This document shows, in pieces, positions 16,078 to 25,045 of a DNA stretch of 64,000 nt. The notes beneath the pieces are model-generated. The model searched no databases. It was not told the DNA's origin and saw nothing but the letters and a program-made list of their open reading frames with translations. Each line of letters begins with the position of its first letter. The first letter of the stretch is position 1. The DNA is from Acidobacteriaceae bacterium (GTDB lineage: Bacteria > Acidobacteriota > Terriglobia > Bryobacterales > Bryobacteraceae). Where the stretch lies: positions 1 to 64,000 of the forward strand of contig JAFAYL010000024.1 in the NCBI GenBank assembly GCA_019240405.1, in the 5' to 3' direction. The position numbers and the translations under genes are program-made.

Positions 16078-16821
16078 CTACTTCCTCGTGAGCACGGCCG
16101 CCAGATAACGGAGTTCGGACTCGACTTCGGCGGGATCGGCCACCGTATCGGTGATTTCCTGGCGAAAGAGGTCGCGATACCTCTTGCGAAGCCTGTGGAT
16201 GGCCACCTTAAGTGCTCCTTCTGACATATTCATCTCGTGTGCCAAAGTGGCATACGGAGCCTGGGACTGACCGAGGAGGAACACCTTCAAACGCTCAAAA
16301 TGCTCCGCACAGCCGCCCTGTAGAAAGTCGTCGTGCAATCTCGCCATTACTCGCTCAAGCACTGAAAGCGCCCAGCGGCGTTCGAAGATGCGCTCAGGCG
16401 TTTCATCGTGCGAAGGCTCGCGCTGGTACCGCTCTTCGCCCGACGAAAACTCAAGCGGGAGAAGCGCTCCGCCGCCACGTTTGTGCGCACGCTGGCGGTC
16501 TTCTTCGTCGGCCACGAAGAATTTCAACGAGGCCAAAATAAACGAGCGAAAGCGGCCCTTTTCCGGGTCAGCGCGATCGAGGTATCGGCCTGCCAACACC
16601 CGCCTGAAGAACTCTTGCGTGAGATCTTGCGCCTGATCGGCCGGATAACCGCCACGCCGCAGCCAGGCGTATAACGGATACCAATAGTTCTCACATAGAG
16701 CCGCGAGAGCTGAACGAGCTTCCTTTCGACGCGGATCGCCGGCAGCTACCACCAAAGTCCACCGTGTCGTCGGAAACCGCGCTGATCCCGGCGGCGTGTG
16801 CATAGTCTTACCTTCTGTCAT
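16078..16821 (-). CDS. ECF-like RNA polymerase sigma factor
   Basis: Sigma-70 family protein of 247 aa. Region 2 is visible as 'YWYPLYAWLRRGGYPADQAQDLTQEFF' and region 4 as 'LAHEMNMSEGALKVAIHRLRKRYRDLFRQEI'. The opening 'FPTTRWTLVVAA' is typical of a Planctomycetes/Acidobacteria ECF group whose genes often sit next to Ser/Thr kinases. That association exists here: the remains of a kinase-TPR gene end 62 bp upstream on the same strand. The start ATG 16821 has GAGGA about 7 nt upstream. The sigma gene itself seems intact although its kinase partner is broken, so its control input may be lost. Confidence 0.85.
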   Translation of the reverse strand: MTEGKTMHTPPGSARFPTTRWTLVVAAGDPRRKEARSALAALCENYWYPLYAWLRRGGYPADQAQDLTQEFFRRVLAGRYLDRADPEKGRFRSFILASLKFFVADEEDRQRAHKRGGGALLPLEFSSGEERYQREPSHDETPERIFERRWALSVLERVMARLHDDFLQGGCAEHFERLKVFLLGQSQAPYATLAHEMNMSEGALKVAIHRLRKRYRDLFRQEITDTVADPAEVESELRYLAAVLTRK

Positions 16822-16882
16822 GCGCTCATCCTCGCATTCCGCTAAACAGAATAAGGAAATGCGCGATCAAAGTTACACGCAA

Positions 16883-19134
16883 TTATTGTTGTTTCGCAAA
16901 CTCAGCCTTGGCTTGTTGGACAACTGGAACATCAGGATCGGCATCCTTCCAGATAGCCAGCAGGTCCTTATAAGCTGCGGCCGATTTCGCTCGATCTCCG
17001 GAAGCGGATAATGCTCGGGCGAGTTGGAGCCGCGCCATGGGTCCGATCGGATCGTTCTGCGTAATTCCCGGATGATCGAGAATTTTTTGAAACTCGGCTG
17101 CTGCCTCGTGACGACGGCCGATCCGGGAATAAGCAAGACCACGCACGTAGAGGGGATAGAGAGCTCCGAAGAACGCCCCAGTGTAATACGCTGTCCCCGG
17201 AACGCCAAGTTCATAGGGAACGGCCGTTTGCGTCATTTCAAGCGCCTTCGCCGGGTCTCCGCGGTTGAGAGCTTCGAGTGCGCGCAGCGCAGGCAGATAA
17301 CTGAATTGGACTGACGTGTCCTCGGGGTACCGCTTTTCGAAGTCTGCCTGGATCTTGTGAGCTTGCTCGGAATCGTGTAGAAGCGCTAGACCAAACGCAG
17401 GCCCGTAATCGGCGTCCCTGCTTCGGTACAGGGACAACGCCGTCGCGGCGCTTCTTTTCGCCTCCGTACGCTTTTCAAGCAACGCATTCCAAACAGCGCG
17501 AGCGCCCTCAAACTGGGCGGCGCGCTCCAGCAAACCTGCCTGCCGGGCCAGGTTTACCGCACGATCCGATACCCGATTTGCTTCTTTCACACGGCCTTGG
17601 TATGCCAACGTCAGGGCTTCCTGGTGATCGAACGATCCTTGAGCTTCCAATTTTGCCTGACGGTGGGTCACCTCTCGTTCCATTGCCGCCTGGTCGCTCT
17701 CCAGAAAGGCAATCATGTACCGGCACAGGGAAAAGTGAACGATGTCTATCCTACGTTCCGATCCCTTACGAAGCACTGCCTCGGCTTCCGACAGGCGGTT
17801 CTGGTAGACGTAGGCCCAAGCGATGTTTGCGTACGCGATGGAGAAGCTCGGGGCGAGTTCGATCGCTTTTTGACCTTCTTCTACAGCCTTTTCGTAGCGC
17901 CCAACACCCTGGGACGTAAAGCCCGACATAAGCCCGTGAGCGTCGATATCCCCGGGATACTTTTGGGACCACGATTCAAGGCTCTGACGCGCCAATTCCA
18001 GATTCCTCGTTACCTGTCGGTGATAGTTAAAAGTTACGAAATAGTTTCCGCGGTCTGTGCCCTACCTAGGGTAGCCTTCGTCGCGGCGCTGAAGGATCTC
18101 CAGGCTTCCAGTGAAGGCGTGGTTACATCGGTCCGCTCACTTGCGTCCTTGTTGGTGGGCGGAACCGATTCACCTCCCCGGGTCCCGAACCGGTTCGCCA
18201 TTTGGCCCAGCGCCTTGAAGACTTCCTCTTTCCTGGCCACGGCGGCCTGCTCTTGGTCCAGAACATCTCCGGTTCGGCAATTCCTGGCGCGCAAGCCCAA
18301 GGTGTACTCGCTTCCAAGACTTGCGATGGACCCTTCTACGACTGCTCCGCTTCCTGTCCGCTCGCAGATTTCGGACGCAACCTCGGGTGTGAGCTTAGTA
18401 TCTGCGGGCCGGACCATGAGACGAAGTGTCTCGCTCATGCGTGCATCGGAAAGCACTTTGAGGTATGGGGAATTCTCAAGGTCGCCTGCCAATACACGGC
18501 GAAGCGTACCGCCGAATGCCGGATCGCCAGTGGAGTTCGCGAAATCCGCCAAAACGATGGTGCGCTTATCAGCCAGCTTGGGTTTTGGCGGTGGCTCGTG
18601 GCGCAGGAGCGACAGAACCAGCACTCCGCTCAGCAGCAGGAAGACGAACGCAGCGGCTGCGCCGAAAACCCTCGGCTTGTGCCTGCGAACAAACTTGCGC
18701 GAACGGTCGACCGCGCTCGGAGGCGATGCCAGCACCGGACGGTGGTCGATATGTCGCTGGATATCGGCGGCCAATTCAGCCACCGAAGAATATCGCCGCT
18801 CGCGAACTTTTTCCAAAGCCTTAAGCGTGATCCAGTTGAGATCGCCACCTACGAGACGACGCAGCGAAGTCACGTCGGTCTTACGGTTCGCGGCGATCTC
18901 GACAGTCGCAGGGCCCATGGCGTTCAGTTTTCGCGAAAGCGGCGGGGCCTCTTCTTCGCGGATGATTTCGAGCATTTCGGCGAAAGCTGCGCGGCGCAGT
19001 CTGGCGGCATCGAAAGGGACAGTCCCGATGAGCAACTCGTACAAGAGGACGCCGAGCGAATACACATCGGAGCTCTCGTCGACATCTCCCGTCATGACCT
19101 CGGCCTGCTCGGGACTCGCGTATTCTATGCGCAA
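16883..19134 (-). pseudogene. Ser/Thr protein kinase-TPR gene, truncated and internally deleted
   Basis: Remnant of an acidobacterial membrane kinase with a TPR tail, in two frames. The 5' ORF (19134-18034) starts only at 'EYASPEQA' of the activation segment: the glycine loop, catalytic lysine, HRD and DFG are all missing. It continues through the C-lobe, a membrane helix ('VFGAAAAFVFLLLSGVLVLSL') and a periplasmic region to 'AETIS'-stop. The 3' ORF (17995-16883) carries TPRs. Between them the frame 'VTFNYHRQVTRNLELARQ' continues into the 3' ORF, so roughly 50 residues are deleted, with a frameshift. Upstream of 19134 the frame meets a TGA after ~10 codons. It cannot encode an active kinase. 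Confidence 0.82.
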
Positions 19135-19137
19135 AGC

Positions 19138-19566
19138 GTATTTGCGCAGGACGCGAGCGCGCAGGAAGAGTCAGGCAAGGTTACAGGATGTTCAAAGGCT
19201 ACCCTACGGGGCAGCTTCGGATACACCAGCGCAGGAACTCTTCTTCCTTCCTATGCCCCGCCTCCTTTTGCGGGTCCGTTTGGCGAGATCGGTAGGCAGA
19301 CCTTCAATGGGAAAGGTCATACTGACGCAACCGCAACTTCAAGCGCAAACGGCAACATCGCAAAGATAACCGCTGAAGGCACGTATAAGGTGAATGCCGA
19401 TTGTACCGGCTCCATGACACTCTACATACCTGCTTTTGATGCCACGGTTCACGCGGACTTTGTGATCGATGACGACGGGGCAGAGCTTCGAGTCATCGGC
19501 ACAGACTCAGGATTGGTGGAGACGCGTGTTTACAAAAAGCAGTGCCGAGCGGGTCGCGAGGAATAG
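19138..19566 (+). pseudogene. Headless fragment of a secreted acidobacterial protein
   Basis: Coding-like C-terminal fragment of about 140 aa with no start codon of its own. It begins around 'VFAQDASAQEESGK', which looks like the end of a signal peptide. It continues 'CSKATLRGSFGYTSAGTLL', 'RQTFNGKGHTDATATSSANG' and 'YKVNADCTGSMTLYIP', a pattern I recall from small secreted proteins of Acidobacteria and Solibacter. The upstream part of ORF 18202-19566 is only antisense to the kinase pseudogene. The fragment abuts the truncated kinase head-to-head at about 19130, so one rearrangement may have beheaded both genes. Confidence 0.6.
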
Positions 19567-19632
19567 TAAAGGGTCTTGCCGATAGGGTGCGCGTTTCTCT
19601 GCGCAACGTGATTGCGCAGGAGCAGGGGGCAC

Positions 19633-19684
19633 GGCCGACGACGATTTTGCGTTAAGTCAACGCAGAAGCGCTCCGTCGTCGGCC
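19633..19684. repeat. Nested inverted repeat at the MFS gene 3' end
   Basis: GGCCGACGACG (19633-19643) pairs perfectly with CGTCGTCGGCC (19674-19684). The loop contains a second small stem, TGCGTT/AACGCA. It spans the stop of the minus-strand MFS gene and lies 67 bp after the convergent secreted fragment, so it may act as a two-way terminator, though no T-run follows. Confidence 0.55.
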
Positions 19685-20889
19685 TCTGCGAATTCGATTC
19701 CTTTTCTTTCGCGTCCGAGGGCCGCGATCAGAGCCGCGCCTGCAAGCACGACGCCCGCGGTCAACGACATTGCCGCCGCATAACTCACATGCTCGGCAAG
19801 TACGGCTTCCAGATAACCGACGGATCCGGCTACGAGGACGCCACATTGATACGCGAAACCAGGCATAAATCCGCGGATCTGATTCGGCGAGAGCTCGCTG
19901 AGATGGGCGGGAATTACGCCCCATGCGCCTTGCACGCAGAACTGTATCAGAAATGCTCCGATGACGAGCAAAGCCAGTCGCGGCGAGTAGGCCCAGAGCG
20001 GAATGAGAAGAATTCCGCCCAGTAACGAAAAGACCATCGCTCGCCTCCGGCCAATTCGATCGGACAGCAACCCGATGATGACGCCTCCGATGAGAGCTCC
20101 AACCATCGAGATCGCCGAGATTGCCGATCTTTCGACCGGGCCGAATTTCCAGAAGCGCTGCAAAAAGGTCGGATACATGTCCTGCGTGCCGTGGGAGACA
20201 AAATTCATTGTCGTCATGAGCAGCGTCAGATAGAGAAACAATTTCCAATGACTACTGATGCTCTTGCCGAGATTCGCCCAACTCTCTTGCTTCGATTTTT
20301 GCCAGATCTCCGACTCCTTCACGCGGAATCGGACAAACAGCGCGAGCAAGGCCGGCAAGCCGCCGAGAAAAAATAACGGCCGCCACCCCCATCTTTGAAA
20401 CAGCAGCAAATAGCACAGAGCGGCGAGGAGGTTCCCCAGCGCATAACCTTGCTGAAGGAAGCCCGACAACACGCCGCGCCATTTTGGCGGCACTTTTTCC
20501 ATGGCGAGCGACGCCCCAACGCCCCACTCGCCGCCCATCCCTATTCCGAATAGGGAGCGCAAGATGAGGAAAGTTGTGAAACTAGGGGAGAAGCCCGTTG
20601 CCACCTCGACAGCGGAATAGAAGATCAAATCGATCATCAGCGGTATGCGCCGCCCATAGCGGTCGGCCATCAAGCCGAAGATAAATGCGCCGACGGGGCG
20701 AAACGCAAGCGTAAGCGTAATCGAGAGCGCGACCGCTTTGTCCGGCTGGTGAAACTCTCGGCCGATTGCGGTAAGGCAAAACGCCACGAGGAAAAAATCG
20801 AATGCGTCGAGAGTCCAACCAAGGAAGCTGGCGGTCAAAGCCGCCCAATGATCGCGATGTGTGCTGGCTGCCTGGGATGGCGCGCTCAT
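19657..20889 (-). CDS. MFS transporter, SHS/sialate-lactate porter type
   Basis: Twelve-helix major facilitator of 410 aa. Signatures: 'GWTLDAFDFFLVAFCL' in helix 1, the loop 2-3 motif 'GLMADRYGRRIPLM', 'LFGIGMGGEWGVGASLAMEK' in helices 4-5, and a second 'GLLSDRIGRRRAM' in the C-half. The 'GWTLDAFDFF' start is typical of sialic-acid/lactate/aromatic-acid proton symporters, so a carboxylate substrate is likely but not proven. I chose the ATG at 20889 (MSAPSQAAS); the track start lies inside the adenosyltransferase gene. With this start it lies 16 bp downstream of that gene on the same strand. Confidence 0.88.
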   Translation of the reverse strand: MSAPSQAASTHRDHWAALTASFLGWTLDAFDFFLVAFCLTAIGREFHQPDKAVALSITLTLAFRPVGAFIFGLMADRYGRRIPLMIDLIFYSAVEVATGFSPSFTTFLILRSLFGIGMGGEWGVGASLAMEKVPPKWRGVLSGFLQQGYALGNLLAALCYLLLFQRWGWRPLFFLGGLPALLALFVRFRVKESEIWQKSKQESWANLGKSISSHWKLFLYLTLLMTTMNFVSHGTQDMYPTFLQRFWKFGPVERSAISAISMVGALIGGVIIGLLSDRIGRRRAMVFSLLGGILLIPLWAYSPRLALLVIGAFLIQFCVQGAWGVIPAHLSELSPNQIRGFMPGFAYQCGVLVAGSVGYLEAVLAEHVSYAAAMSLTAGVVLAGAALIAALGRERKGIEFAEADDGALLR

Positions 20890-20905
20890 CTCGCGCGGCG
20901 GTTGC

Positions 20906-21541
20906 TCATGGGTTCTCGCTTCCGCTCGCTGCCGCATTCGGTTCCCAGACAGTTTCTGGAGTGCCGAGGACGCGATTCGCCCACCGGCTCCAGACAAAGA
21001 GCGCATCACTGAGCCGGTTCACGTATTTGAGTGCCTCCGGCGGAACACTTTGCTCCTTCGCCAAGCGGACAAGCAGCCGTTCGGCTCTTCGACAGACGGT
21101 GCGGCAGACGTGTAATTCAGCATCAAGCCGGCTTCCGCCGGGCAATACGAACGACCGCAGCGGCTCGAGCTCTTCATTGGCGCGATCAATTTCGCGCTCC
21201 AGTTGCTCGATTTCGGCGTTGGTAATGCGTGGCTGCTTCGGGTGTACATCCTCGGGCAAGGTTGCGAGAATCGAGCCCAGGTTGAAAAGCTCGTGTTGCA
21301 CTCGTTTCAAGATCCGTGAAAAATCCGCGAGTTTTTCCGTATGACCGGCTTCGTTTTCGGCAGTGACACGCGCCAGACCCATGAATGCATTCAACTCGTC
21401 CACCGTGCCATAGCATTCGATACGGAGATCGTCCTTTTCTACACGCTGGCCGCCGGCCAACCGGGTTTGTCCTTCGTCGCCCATGCGGGTGTAGATGCGG
21501 TTAAGCGCGATCCGCGGCTCGTTGAACGTCTTTTCACTCAC
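20906..21541 (-). CDS. Cob(I)alamin adenosyltransferase, PduO type
   Basis: ATP:corrinoid adenosyltransferase of 211 aa that makes adenosylcobalamin. Family motifs: 'RIYTRMGDEGQTRLAGG' (ATP-binding N-terminus), 'GTVDELNAFMGLA', 'FVLPGGSRLDAELHVCRTVCRRAER' and 'VNRLSDALFVWSRWAN'. The start is a GTG at 21541. It is divergently transcribed from the B12-binding mutase subunit, with 76 bp between the starts, an arrangement that fits its job of charging the mutase cofactor. No cobalamin riboswitch is recognisable upstream. Confidence 0.93.
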   Translation of the reverse strand: MSEKTFNEPRIALNRIYTRMGDEGQTRLAGGQRVEKDDLRIECYGTVDELNAFMGLARVTAENEAGHTEKLADFSRILKRVQHELFNLGSILATLPEDVHPKQPRITNAEIEQLEREIDRANEELEPLRSFVLPGGSRLDAELHVCRTVCRRAERLLVRLAKEQSVPPEALKYVNRLSDALFVWSRWANRVLGTPETVWEPNAAASGSENP

Positions 21542-21617
21542 GTCTTGGAGTCCCTCTTGAAGTGTAGACGGAATGCGCTCGCCCCTGGCGCGGTTTTATA
21601 ATCTTGACAGCACAACT

Positions 21618-22019
21618 ATGGGGATCCCGATTCGTGTGCTCGTCGCCAAGCCGGGCCTCGATGGACACGATCGCGGCGCTAAGGTGATTGCACGCGCCCT
21701 GCGCGATGCGGGGATGGAGGTTATTTACACCGGTCTCCGGCAAACGCCCGAGATGATCGTGAATGCGGCCTTGCAAGAGGACGTCCAGGTCATCGGGTTG
21801 TCGATTCTTTCAGGGGCGCACAACGCGATTGTGCCGCGCTTGATGGAATTGCTGCGCGAGAAAGGAATGACGGATGTTCTGGTGGTCGTCGGCGGGATAA
21901 TTCCTGACGAAGATGCGGCGGAGCTGAAGAAGCTGGGAGTTGCTGAGGTGTTCCAACCCGGCGCTTCGCTTGAAAAGATCATCCAGTTCATTCGCGACTC
22001 GGTGAAGCAAGCCGCCTGA
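21618..22019 (+). CDS. Methylmalonyl-CoA mutase small chain, B12-binding domain
   Basis: Stand-alone B12-binding subunit of 133 aa. '[17 protein letters not shown]' contains the DxHxxG cobalamin-binding motif, and '[10 protein letters not shown]' and '[12 protein letters not shown]' complete the Rossmann-like domain. Together with the catalytic chain at 31275-32873 it should convert (R)-methylmalonyl-CoA to succinyl-CoA. I chose the ATG at 21618; the track start adds 15 unlikely residues. In many bacteria the two chains are fused or adjacent; here they are ~9.3 kb apart on the same strand. Confidence 0.92.
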   Translation: MGIPIRVLVAKPGLDGHDRGAKVIARALRDAGMEVIYTGLRQTPEMIVNAALQEDVQVIGLSILSGAHNAIVPRLMELLREKGMTDVLVVVGGIIPDEDAAELKKLGVAEVFQPGASLEKIIQFIRDSVKQAA

Positions 22020-22096
22020 GCGAGATCCCGGCTTAGGATGAACCGTGCAACTCGGTTTCTGCTAGAAACAGAGCAGCAGGGTAGAAGAGGAAATTC

Positions 22097-23368
22097 ATGC
22101 AGGACAGATTGAGCATTGCGGTGTTCGTCGATTACGACAACATCGAGATCGGAGTGAAATCGACGCTGAGGCGTGAATTCGATGTCTCACTCCCGCTCGG
22201 CGCGCTGAAGGAGCGCGGCGATATTGTCGCGAAATTCGCATACGCGAACTGGGGACGGCAGGAGGGCGCGACACGGCAAATGGCAGAGAACGCTGTGCAG
22301 ATGGTCCAGCGCATCCCGTCTCCGCGCGGCGACAAAAATGGGGCCGACATCAATCTGGCGCTCGACGCGCTCGAAATGGCTTTCACGCATGCACATGTCA
22401 ACGCCTTCGCAATCGTGAGTGGCGACAGCGACTTCATTCCGTTGGTCAACAAGCTTAAAGAGTACGGCAAAACGGTGTTTGTGGTGGGCGGGAAAGCGTT
22501 CACGAGCACGATTCTGCAGCAGAATTGCCATGAGTTCGTGAGCTATGAATCCTTGCTCGAAGACGGTGAGCGCATCGTACCGCAAGCCATGCCGGACCGG
22601 CGCGAGCGCGGTGATCGCGGCGACCGCAGGGAACGAAAGGAGCGCGGGCAGAGACCTGCGCCGCTAGATCTCACGCAGGTAATGCCGCTCGTCGAGCGAG
22701 CTTTGCAGGTGCTTGAACGGCGCGCCGTTCAGCCTCAGCTCGGTCTTTTAAAAAGCACGATGCTCCAGCTTGACCCCGCGTTTAGCGAGCGCGCATATGG
22801 CGCGGGAAGCTTTTCCGATTTCGTCGAAAAGCTCAAGCGGGCCGACTTCATTAACGTGAGCGGTTCAGGCGGGCGCTATGTGATTGAACGGCGGGGCGGC
22901 CATTCCCCCGAAAAAGCCGCGCCGAAGCCGGAAGAGGCGCTGCCGTTATTGCGCGATGTGCTTGAAACGCATCGCATGGAGCTCGAAAACGGCGCGACCG
23001 CAGAAGAGCTCGAGCAATGGGTGCAAGGCGAACATCCTCAGTTTGAGCTGGCGAAGTACGGATTCCAGCAGTTTTCAGAGTTTTTGAATTACGCTCAGGA
23101 CAAAACGGTGGTTCGCAGTGAGCCGGATGAAGAGCGCGGGCTGATCGTGCATCTCGGCGCGGAATTCTATCCCCCGGCGTTGCCGGAGCCTGTGGCCGAG
23201 CGCGTTCTAGAAGAGGAAGACGAGCCACAACCGATTGTCGAAGGCCAGCCAACAATTTTCGAGCCGAATCCTCCGCCTCCCAAGCCCAAGAAGGCAGCAG
23301 CACCCCGAAAGCGCGCTGCTTCTGGCGCTGCGGCCGGCCGCCGTCCACGGAAAAGAAAGCCTGAATGA
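22097..23368 (+). CDS. NYN-domain RNase with two OST-HTH/LOTUS domains
   Basis: Protein of 423 aa. Residues 1-160 are a LabA/DUF88-type NYN (PIN-like) domain with conserved acidic residues: 'AVFVDYDNIEIG', 'KNGADINLALDALEMA' and 'FAIVSGDSDFIPLV'. Two OST-HTH/LOTUS modules follow ('VERALQVLERRAV..FSDFVEKLKRADF' at about 200-270 and 'LLRDVLETHRMELE..FQQFSEFLNY' at about 285-360). The tail is Pro/Lys-rich and basic ('PKPKKAAAPRKRAAS'). The family is thought to bind and cut RNA. Its stop overlaps the next gene's start (ATGA). Confidence 0.9.
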   Translation: MQDRLSIAVFVDYDNIEIGVKSTLRREFDVSLPLGALKERGDIVAKFAYANWGRQEGATRQMAENAVQMVQRIPSPRGDKNGADINLALDALEMAFTHAHVNAFAIVSGDSDFIPLVNKLKEYGKTVFVVGGKAFTSTILQQNCHEFVSYESLLEDGERIVPQAMPDRRERGDRGDRRERKERGQRPAPLDLTQVMPLVERALQVLERRAVQPQLGLLKSTMLQLDPAFSERAYGAGSFSDFVEKLKRADFINVSGSGGRYVIERRGGHSPEKAAPKPEEALPLLRDVLETHRMELENGATAEELEQWVQGEHPQFELAKYGFQQFSEFLNYAQDKTVVRSEPDEERGLIVHLGAEFYPPALPEPVAERVLEEEDEPQPIVEGQPTIFEPNPPPPKPKKAAAPRKRAASGAAAGRRPRKRKPE

Positions 23369-24552
23369 GAGCCGGGGCGCCGCTTCACTCATTAGATCTC
23401 TCGCTGGACGTCTACTCGCTTGACAACGCCGATGACGTTTTAACGCCGGCATTGATCATCTACCCCGAGTTGGTAGACGCCAACATCTCGGCAACCCTGA
23501 GGATGCTCGGAAATGATCCGAACCGGTGGCGTCCTCATATCAAGACGGCAAAACTGAGCGCGATTCTGCACCAACTGATCGGGCATTCCGTTGTGAACTT
23601 CAAATGTTCGACGACGCTCGAATTGTTGACTGCGTGCCAGGCGGGGGCTGCTGACGTTCTGCTTGCCTTTCCGGTGACGGGAGCTAATGCGCGGCGCGCA
23701 GTCGAGATTGCGAATCAGTTTCCGCAGACGCGCGTCTCTGTTCTGGTCGAAACATTTGAGCAGGCCCTTCACTGGAGTGGCTCGAGCATCGGAGTTTTCA
23801 TCGATGTGAACCCCGGCATGGACCGAACGGGCATCGGCCAGGAGCGCGTCGAAGAAATCGTCGCGCTGGCCCGCCGGATCGGCAACCAGTTCCGGGGGCT
23901 TCATTACTATGACGGCCACGTGTCGGCCTTCGAGCTGGCGCAGCGGGAAACGCATGTCCACGAAGGTTACGATCACCTGCTGCAGATCATAGATGCGCTC
24001 GAATCGAGCGGCCTGCGGCCAGGCGAATTGATCACCTCCGGGACGCCGGCGACTCCTTTTGCGATTACGTACCCCGGCTTCCGCAATCGTTCGCTCTTGC
24101 ACCGGGTGTCGCCGGGGACGGTTGTGTTCAACGATATGACCAGCCTGGAGCAGCTTCCGCCCGAATGCGGCTACGTGCCGGCTGCTGCCGTGCTTTCAAC
24201 CGTGATTAGCCACCCCACCCCCAACCGCGTCACGTGCGATGCGGGACACAAGAGCGTTTCGGCCGATGCCGGCATTCCGACTTGTTCGGTAATTGGCCGG
24301 TCGGACTTGGCGCCGCTCAAACCGAGCGAAGAGCATCTGCCGATTGAAGGTTCGCCGGCTGGAACCCTTCCCAAAATCGGCGAGAAGCTTTACTTAATTC
24401 CCCGGCACGTTTGTCCCACCGTGAACAATTTCGATGAAGCTTTGTTTGTTGTTCAAGGGCGCATACGGACAATCGAGCGAGTGACGGCCCGCGGACACGA
24501 GAGTCCTTTAGGGCTCGAAACAGAGAAGCTCGTCTTGTCGCTTTCATCGTGA
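23365..24552 (+). CDS. D-threonine aldolase / D-serine dehydratase-like PLP enzyme
   Basis: Fold-type III PLP enzyme of 395 aa (alanine racemase N-domain plus DSD1-like C-domain). The Schiff-base lysine lies in 'RPHIKTAK', the phosphate-binding part in 'LITSGTPATPF', and the metal-binding HxC motif in 'RHVCPTVNNF'. 'CDAGHKSVSADAG' is a further family block. The HxC site supports a metal-dependent D-threonine aldolase or D-serine/3-hydroxyaspartate dehydratase; the exact substrate is uncertain. The start overlaps the NYN gene (ATGA) and the stop overlaps the HNH gene (GTGA). Confidence 0.87.
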   Translation: MRAGAPLHSLDLSLDVYSLDNADDVLTPALIIYPELVDANISATLRMLGNDPNRWRPHIKTAKLSAILHQLIGHSVVNFKCSTTLELLTACQAGAADVLLAFPVTGANARRAVEIANQFPQTRVSVLVETFEQALHWSGSSIGVFIDVNPGMDRTGIGQERVEEIVALARRIGNQFRGLHYYDGHVSAFELAQRETHVHEGYDHLLQIIDALESSGLRPGELITSGTPATPFAITYPGFRNRSLLHRVSPGTVVFNDMTSLEQLPPECGYVPAAAVLSTVISHPTPNRVTCDAGHKSVSADAGIPTCSVIGRSDLAPLKPSEEHLPIEGSPAGTLPKIGEKLYLIPRHVCPTVNNFDEALFVVQGRIRTIERVTARGHESPLGLETEKLVLSLSS

Positions 24553-25043
24553 GCACTCGGCGCTCCATGGCGGGCGGCCCCTGCGATCCTGACGCGCTTA
24601 CGAAAGGGCCAAATGGCCGGGCTCTATGCAGATGGTGCAGTTTAGAAGTTCCACGCGGCCGCTTCACGTTCTGCTCGGAGTGGTGCGTCGAAGAATGGAA
24701 GCTTCGCAGCAATCCGAATTATCTTCGAGAAAAAGTATTTCAGCGGGATCGCGGCATCTGTTCGATCTGTGGATTGAACTGCATTGCGGAACTGCGCCGC
24801 ATTAAACGACTGCGCGGGGCGGCACGTTTCAGAGCTTCCACTGATTGGGGACTTCGTGGCCGCAAAACACTCTGGGACGCGGATCACATCATTCCGGTCA
24901 TTGAAGGCGGCGGCGAATGCGATCTATCGAATCTGCGTACACTTTGTCTGAAGTGTCACCGCGCGCAAACTCTGGAATTGCGAAATAGACGAGCACTCGC
25001 GACCAGCGAAACCGTGGCCGCGAGTGCAGGGACTACTGAGTAG
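24549..25043 (+). CDS. HNH endonuclease with N-terminal zinc-ribbon
   Basis: Protein of 164 aa. A CxxC...CxxxC zinc knuckle ('CRWCSLEV..FCSEWCVEEWKLR') precedes 'VFQRDRGICSICG', and the HNH motif reads 'ADHIIPVIEGGGECDLSNLRTLCLKCH' with both metal-site cysteine pairs. The start is a GTG at 24549 overlapping the upstream stop; an ATG nine codons later is an alternative. Similar orphan HNH proteins are widespread and mostly uncharacterised: DNA nicking or repair is possible, and it is not next to restriction genes. It is third in a tightly overlapping operon and ends 2 bp before the convergent hsp20. Confidence 0.87.
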   Translation: MSTRRSMAGGPCDPDALTKGPNGRALCRWCSLEVPRGRFTFCSEWCVEEWKLRSNPNYLREKVFQRDRGICSICGLNCIAELRRIKRLRGAARFRASTDWGLRGRKTLWDADHIIPVIEGGGECDLSNLRTLCLKCHRAQTLELRNRRALATSETVAASAGTTE

Positions 25044-25045
25044 GC

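Noticed and set aside
18202-19137. 5' two-thirds of the 454-aa plus-strand ORF
   Set aside because: Antisense to the kinase; only the part after about 19138 has coding character.
17597-19369. 590-aa plus-strand ORF
   Set aside because: Runs antisense to the kinase-TPR pseudogene; Ser/Arg-rich composition with no family motif. It is a shadow of the minus-strand coding frame.
22187-22585. 132-aa minus-strand ORF inside the NYN gene
   Set aside because: No motif and full overlap with a well-supported gene.
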